Shown here piece after piece: positions 6,368 through 9,233 of a DNA stretch of 9,233 bases (positions are counted from its first letter, which is position 1; every line of letters starts with the position of its first letter). Below the pieces are notes generated by a model. It was not told the DNA's origin. It saw nothing but the letters and a program-made list of their open reading frames with translations, and did not search any database. The translations under genes were made by a program, and so were the position numbers. Origin of the DNA: Eggerthellaceae bacterium UBA5808. Its GTDB lineage: Bacteria > Actinomycetota > Coriobacteriia > Coriobacteriales > Eggerthellaceae. The stretch lies in contig DIDE01000117.1 in the NCBI GenBank assembly GCA_002417975.1, positions 1 through 9,233 on the forward strand, read 5' to 3'.

Positions 6368-6515
6368 CGTATCTTCTAGCATGAGTTGTCTTAGCTATTG
6401 CACCCACAATCCTTGTGCATTCATTATGTCTGCAGCTCTTATTCAACCGGCTGTCACGAAGTGACACCTATTTCTGGCATATTTGATCTTTGCGCTTATA
6501 ACCTTTGTCCAGTTA

Positions 6516-7034
6516 TTACGCTTTTTGCACAAGTGGAGCAGCCTGCGAATACGCGCGTGCAGCATATGATTGATCCAGATCATAGAGGGATTTAGCGTCG
6601 CCGCCAAAGAGCTCCATCTGTTTGACCATATCCTCGGCGTTTTCTTCTTCTTCACCTTGTTCAGTAATGAACCAATCGAGAAATTTGAGCGTACGATAAT
6701 CATGGTCACGATCGGCAGCCGCATAGATTGCATTGATGAGCGAAGTGACATAGCGCTCATGCTCGAGTCCTGCCTTAAGCGGATCGATGTAAGCATTAAA
6801 CGTCTTGTCAGGGGCATCGATCGCATCCAACGTAATATGCTGCCCATTTGCGCGAAGATAGTTTCTGATCACCAGCGCGTGATCACGTTCCTCCGCAGCT
6901 TGTATCATGTACCAGTTTGCATATCCAGCAAGACCAACTTCGTCGTAATAGTCTGCGAATGACATATACAGATAAGCCGAATACAATTCTTTGTTGATCT
7001 GATCATTAAGCAACGCATGAACTTGAGTATCCAT
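6516..7034 (-). CDS. ftnA: Ferritin (non-heme iron storage)
   Basis: A 172-residue bacterial ferritin, which oxidises Fe(II) and stores the mineral in a 24-subunit cytosolic cage, protecting an anaerobe from iron and peroxide stress. Ferroxidase-site residues are in place: Glu16 in NKELYSAYLYMS, Glu49 and His52 in AAEERDHA, Glu93 in LEHERYV and Gln126 in ITEQGEEEE. The length fits FtnA-type ferritins, and the methionine pattern of heme-binding bacterioferritin is absent. I chose the ATG at 7032-7034 because GGGGAGG lies about 8 bases upstream and family members begin near MDTQVHALLNDQINKE. A longer in-frame version from 7085 would add 17 residues that include the ribosome binding site, so I reject it. 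The gene is monocistronic, with a terminator at 6328-6367. A TATAGT at about 7084-7089 could be a -10 box, but no clear -35 or iron-responsive operator was found. Confidence 0.95.
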   Translation of the reverse strand: MDTQVHALLNDQINKELYSAYLYMSFADYYDEVGLAGYANWYMIQAAEERDHALVIRNYLRANGQHITLDAIDAPDKTFNAYIDPLKAGLEHERYVTSLINAIYAAADRDHDYRTLKFLDWFITEQGEEEENAEDMVKQMELFGGDAKSLYDLDQSYAARAYSQAAPLVQKA

Positions 7035-7209
7035 CGTGCATACCTCCCCTAAGAGACAAACACCTACTGATATATCTGTCTTCACTATACCGCAATACGA
7101 TAGCTAACCCGTATGAATTCGGCCCAGTTGCTACGAACGAATTCGCCATGTACAAACATGCCTCATAAAATTCAATGGGCCCCAGCAGCATAGCCACTGA
7201 GACCCATTA

Positions 7210-7240
7210 CGGTATACGGGGAAGGGGGAGTCGTATACCG
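7210..7240. terminator. Hairpin downstream of the NrfD gene, possible terminator without U-run
   Basis: CGGTATACG (7210-7218) pairs perfectly with CGTATACCG (7232-7240) around a 13-base purine-rich loop. It sits about 90 bp past the stop of the molybdoenzyme operon and before the ferritin promoter region, where a transcript end is expected. There is no T-run on either side, so it may instead be a stabilising 3' structure or a protein site. Confidence 0.4.
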
Positions 7241-7332
7241 CCCGTACCTATAAAGCTACCGCTATATCGCCGCGAAGTGCGCGCCCATCAGGGAACACGC
7301 ATTCCGCACGCGCGGATCGAGCCATTACCGTT

Positions 7333-8205
7333 TTATGCAACGATAACAACAGGAAGCGCTGCAAGGACGATGAGCAGACGAAGCAAGAAGCCACCGATGA
7401 GCACACCACATTCGCTCACGATGCTCCATGTGCGCTCGTTAGCAAAAACCTTTTTGCAGAACATCGAACGTACTTCGATGATCGTTGGTCCAACAAGGCC
7501 AACGATGATGAAGCCGATCCAGAACGTAAGTGCAAACTTGCCGGAGAGCAAAGCTCCCACGGACTCAGAAGCAGCAACACCCTGGAAACTCACGATGAAA
7601 AGCATAGCAACGACGAGCACAATTTCCGTGATAGGAAGGAAGAAATGCATCTTCTTCATCAACACGGCGTCTTCGAATTCCTTAGGAGCCTTGATAAGCG
7701 CGCTCAAAAGCACGATCGCAGCGCCCGTAGAAATTGCGGAAACGAGGAACAGCAGTGGAAGTACTGGGTTGTTCCACAGAGGGAACGTCTTAACAACGCC
7801 CAGCAGAACGCCGGTATAAGCACCAACGCAGACGCCAAAGAGCGAACCGACCAAGGACAACCACTTAGGAACGTTCACCTTACGCAGTTCCATAATAGCA
7901 ACAATAAGTGCTATGACCTCGAAGATGGCCAGGAAAACAACACCCCAGGTCATAACCGAGAACGGATTGTGCAGTAGCAGTGCAAACTTAAACGGATCCA
8001 GAGCACCTGCCTTAGCATCGAACATCAGGCAAACAAGTCCGATGGCAACGACGATAGGCGCAATGTAACGTCCAGCTTTACGCAGCACCACTGCATCAGG
8101 GTTGATCCGCGCCGCAAGGCCGGATGTCAAGAATGCGCCGCCACCTAAACCTGCAAGAAACAGGTAAATAATGATGGGCAAACCCCATACAGGTTCAAAT
8201 TCCAT
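7333..8205 (-). CDS. NrfD/PsrC-type membrane subunit of molybdoenzyme complex
   Basis: A 290-residue polytopic protein with eight predicted helices (about residues 8-32, 47-63, 83-107, 115-138, 147-171, 188-208, 224-245 and 262-288). The first span, WGLPIIIYLFLAGLGGGAFL, is the signature start of the NrfD/PsrC family, which anchors the complex in the membrane and exchanges electrons with the menaquinone pool. No heme ligands are needed in this family. It is the last gene of the operon: the upstream ferredoxin gene ends at 8212, six bases before the ATG at 8203-8205, and the ribosome binding site GAGGTGA overlaps that stop codon, so translation is probably coupled. Its partners are the iron-sulfur subunit and the molybdopterin subunit upstream. 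Confidence 0.92.
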   Translation of the reverse strand: MEFEPVWGLPIIIYLFLAGLGGGAFLTSGLAARINPDAVVLRKAGRYIAPIVVAIGLVCLMFDAKAGALDPFKFALLLHNPFSVMTWGVVFLAIFEVIALIVAIMELRKVNVPKWLSLVGSLFGVCVGAYTGVLLGVVKTFPLWNNPVLPLLFLVSAISTGAAIVLLSALIKAPKEFEDAVLMKKMHFFLPITEIVLVVAMLFIVSFQGVAASESVGALLSGKFALTFWIGFIIVGLVGPTIIEVRSMFCKKVFANERTWSIVSECGVLIGGFLLRLLIVLAALPVVIVA

Positions 8206-8211
8206 CTCACA

Positions 8212-8751
8212 TCACCTCACGTAGTAAATCTTCGCCTTCGTCAAATCCCCGGCAATTGGCTGGGCATTCAACTCGACGATGGCTTTAGACAGCTCGCTGT
8301 CTGGATCGTCCAAATCACCAAAGATACGAGCACCCGTCAGGCAAGCTTCAACGCACGAGCACATTTTTGTGCCGTCGTTTGCGGATACCGTGCAGAAACG
8401 GCACTTGTCCACGATTCCTGTGGTCTCGTTGCAAACACGGACCTGGTAAGGGCAAGCAGCCATACAGTACTTACAGCCAATGCACCGTCCTTGATCAATT
8501 GCAACAACGCCTTCGTCATTCGTGTACGTTGCGCCCGTAGGACAAACCTGCTGACAAGGAGCATCTTCACAGTGCATGCACTGCAAAGGCACCGTCTCCG
8601 TATGAACGTTGGGGTATGTACCCCGCTCGCGCTCTTCGAAGCGGATCAAGCTCACTTCTGCAGGAAGGTTGTTCTGACGTTGGCAAGCCGTGCGGCAGGT
8701 ATAGCAGCCGATGCACTTTTTGGTGTTGATCAACATTCCATAACGTGCCAT
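8212..8751 (-). CDS. 4Fe-4S ferredoxin-type electron transfer subunit of molybdoenzyme
   Basis: A 179-residue DmsB/PsrB/NrfC-like subunit that passes electrons between the molybdenum subunit and the NrfD membrane subunit through four [4Fe-4S] clusters. The cysteine groups are visible: CIGCYTCRTAC (13-23), CMHCEDAPCQQVC (58-70), CIGCKYCMAAC (90-100), and a final set Cys117, Cys120, Cys131/133 and Cys137 with LTGAR after it. There is no signal peptide. The start MARYGM at 8751 is chosen because its A overlaps the TAA of the upstream gene (TAATG) and AAGGTGG lies 8 bases upstream; an in-frame extension starting at 8781 would run into the upstream coding sequence and lacks such a site. The order and tight coupling show one transcript with the neighbours. 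Confidence 0.94.
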   Translation of the reverse strand: MARYGMLINTKKCIGCYTCRTACQRQNNLPAEVSLIRFEERERGTYPNVHTETVPLQCMHCEDAPCQQVCPTGATYTNDEGVVAIDQGRCIGCKYCMAACPYQVRVCNETTGIVDKCRFCTVSANDGTKMCSCVEACLTGARIFGDLDDPDSELSKAIVELNAQPIAGDLTKAKIYYVR

Positions 8752-9233
8752 TATGCACCCACCTTCTTTACCGTGACGCATGTTTCATGCGTCATTGCAG
8801 AGCCATATGCTGGCTCAATGTGGAACGGCACAAAGTCCATAGGGCGAAGTCCAACTTTATAAGCTGTCTTCTGCTCTTTGACCGTGCAACCGTAGCCGGA
8901 AGGCAGGAACAGTGCCGTAGGATTAATACGCTGCGTAACCTTAGCACGCGTACGTCCTGTGAACTGATTGTTGGTGATCTCGATCTCATCACCATCGTTA
9001 ATGCCCATTTGCTGAGCCACATCAGCGTTAATCCAAGCACGTGTCAGATCGTAATCCTTAGTGATCTGCATCAAGTCTTTGATGTCTGCTGTCATGGTGT
9101 GACTATGGATGGACTGCTTACCCTCAATCAGACGGAATTCGTTGCCCATCGGCATCGTACCAGGTTAGACTCATTCGGGTGCTGCTGACAAACCAGCGCT
9201 CTTGCCTGCATCACTCGTAAACTGAATCTTTTT
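8751..9233 (-). pseudogene. Molybdopterin oxidoreductase catalytic subunit, C-terminal part, with two in-frame stops
   Basis: The open part (8751-9155) encodes the molybdopterin-dinucleotide-binding C-terminal domain of a DMSO-reductase-family enzyme: FRLIEGKQSIHSHT, then ITKDYDLTRAWINADVAQQMGINDGDEIEITN, and the terminal MDFVPFHIEPAYGSAMT...VKKVGA. Upstream, the same frame continues to the window edge as KKIQFTSDAGKSAGLSAAPE, which fits the expected preceding strand, but then reads TGA (9171-9173), GTC and TAA (9165-9167) before PGTMP. The family normally has a W-x-E-P-like sequence here, so the codons look like TGG to TGA and GAA to TAA changes. The gene is probably inactivated, or the sequence has errors. 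An ATG at 9153-9155 has no good ribosome binding site. Its substrate (sulfur compound, tetrathionate, DMSO, arsenate) cannot be told from this end. Confidence 0.72.

Larger units (their letters stand above)
5184..6515. other. Gene-poor 1.3-kb interval with repeats and structured elements
   Basis: No open frame here has a ribosome binding site, family resemblance and sensible codon use together. The contents are a 63-bp tandem array (5356-5732), a 126-bp inverted-repeat element (5820-5945), diverged echoes of the array around 6036-6090 (AATTGGCCTTTATTTGCTAA compared with AATCGGCCTTTACTCGCCAG at 5367-5386), an inverted echo AACGTATAGGAT near 6183-6194, a minus-strand terminator (6328-6367) and a small TGTCAC/GTGACA hairpin (6452-6466). 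Nothing further is supported. It may be a decayed locus or an untranslated RNA region. Confidence 0.6.

Noticed and set aside
8752..8781. Upstream start for the ferredoxin subunit
   Set aside because: It would overlap the preceding gene by ten codons; the TAATG overlap and AAGGTGG site support the start at 8751.

Overview
This window looks like part of a low-to-mid-GC anaerobic bacterial chromosome. The best guess is an actinobacterium of the class Coriobacteriia: it has a DMSO-reductase-family molybdoenzyme operon in catalytic subunit / four-cluster ferredoxin / NrfD order, a small ferritin, a four-helix phage-holin-like membrane protein and Gram-positive-style ribosome binding sites. That placement is inference from gene content and codon style.

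Left part (1-2810). The 5' part of an aspartate/glutamate racemase-family gene runs off the left edge on the minus strand. Then comes a visibly AT-richer stretch holding an alpha/beta hydrolase gene and a broken rhuM gene. The stretch is bracketed by two direct repeats of about 145 bp (483-630 and 2666-2810), each carrying the last 42 bp of the rlmD coding sequence, the following spacer, and the ribosome binding site and first codons of rhuM. I read it as a remnant of DNA that entered or duplicated at the 3' end of rlmD. No integrase is visible.

Middle (2769-5183). rlmD, a 23S rRNA uracil-C5 methyltransferase, is complete with all catalytic motifs but is greatly enlarged by a polar N-terminal extension and two low-complexity insertions. 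Divergently transcribed, close to its start, is a small four-helix membrane protein of the phage-holin IV type.

Centre right (5184-6515). About 1.3 kb has no convincing gene. It holds a degenerate tandem array of 63-bp units, a 126-bp element closed by perfect 16-bp inverted arms with a strong internal hairpin, scattered diverged or inverted echoes of the array, and a minus-strand intrinsic terminator that probably serves ferritin.

Right part (6516-9233). A ferritin gene (minus) is followed by a minus-strand operon. In transcription order this is the C-terminal part of a molybdopterin oxidoreductase, a four-[4Fe-4S] electron-transfer subunit, and an NrfD-type quinol-interacting membrane subunit. 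The junctions are tight: stop and start share one base at the first, and 6 bp separate the genes at the second. Together these would form a membrane-bound anaerobic reductase or oxidase. The catalytic gene carries two in-frame stop codons just upstream of its molybdopterin-binding C-terminal domain, so the complex may be inactive in this strain or the sequence may contain errors. With the broken rhuM and the decayed repeats, the window suggests ongoing gene decay around mobile DNA.
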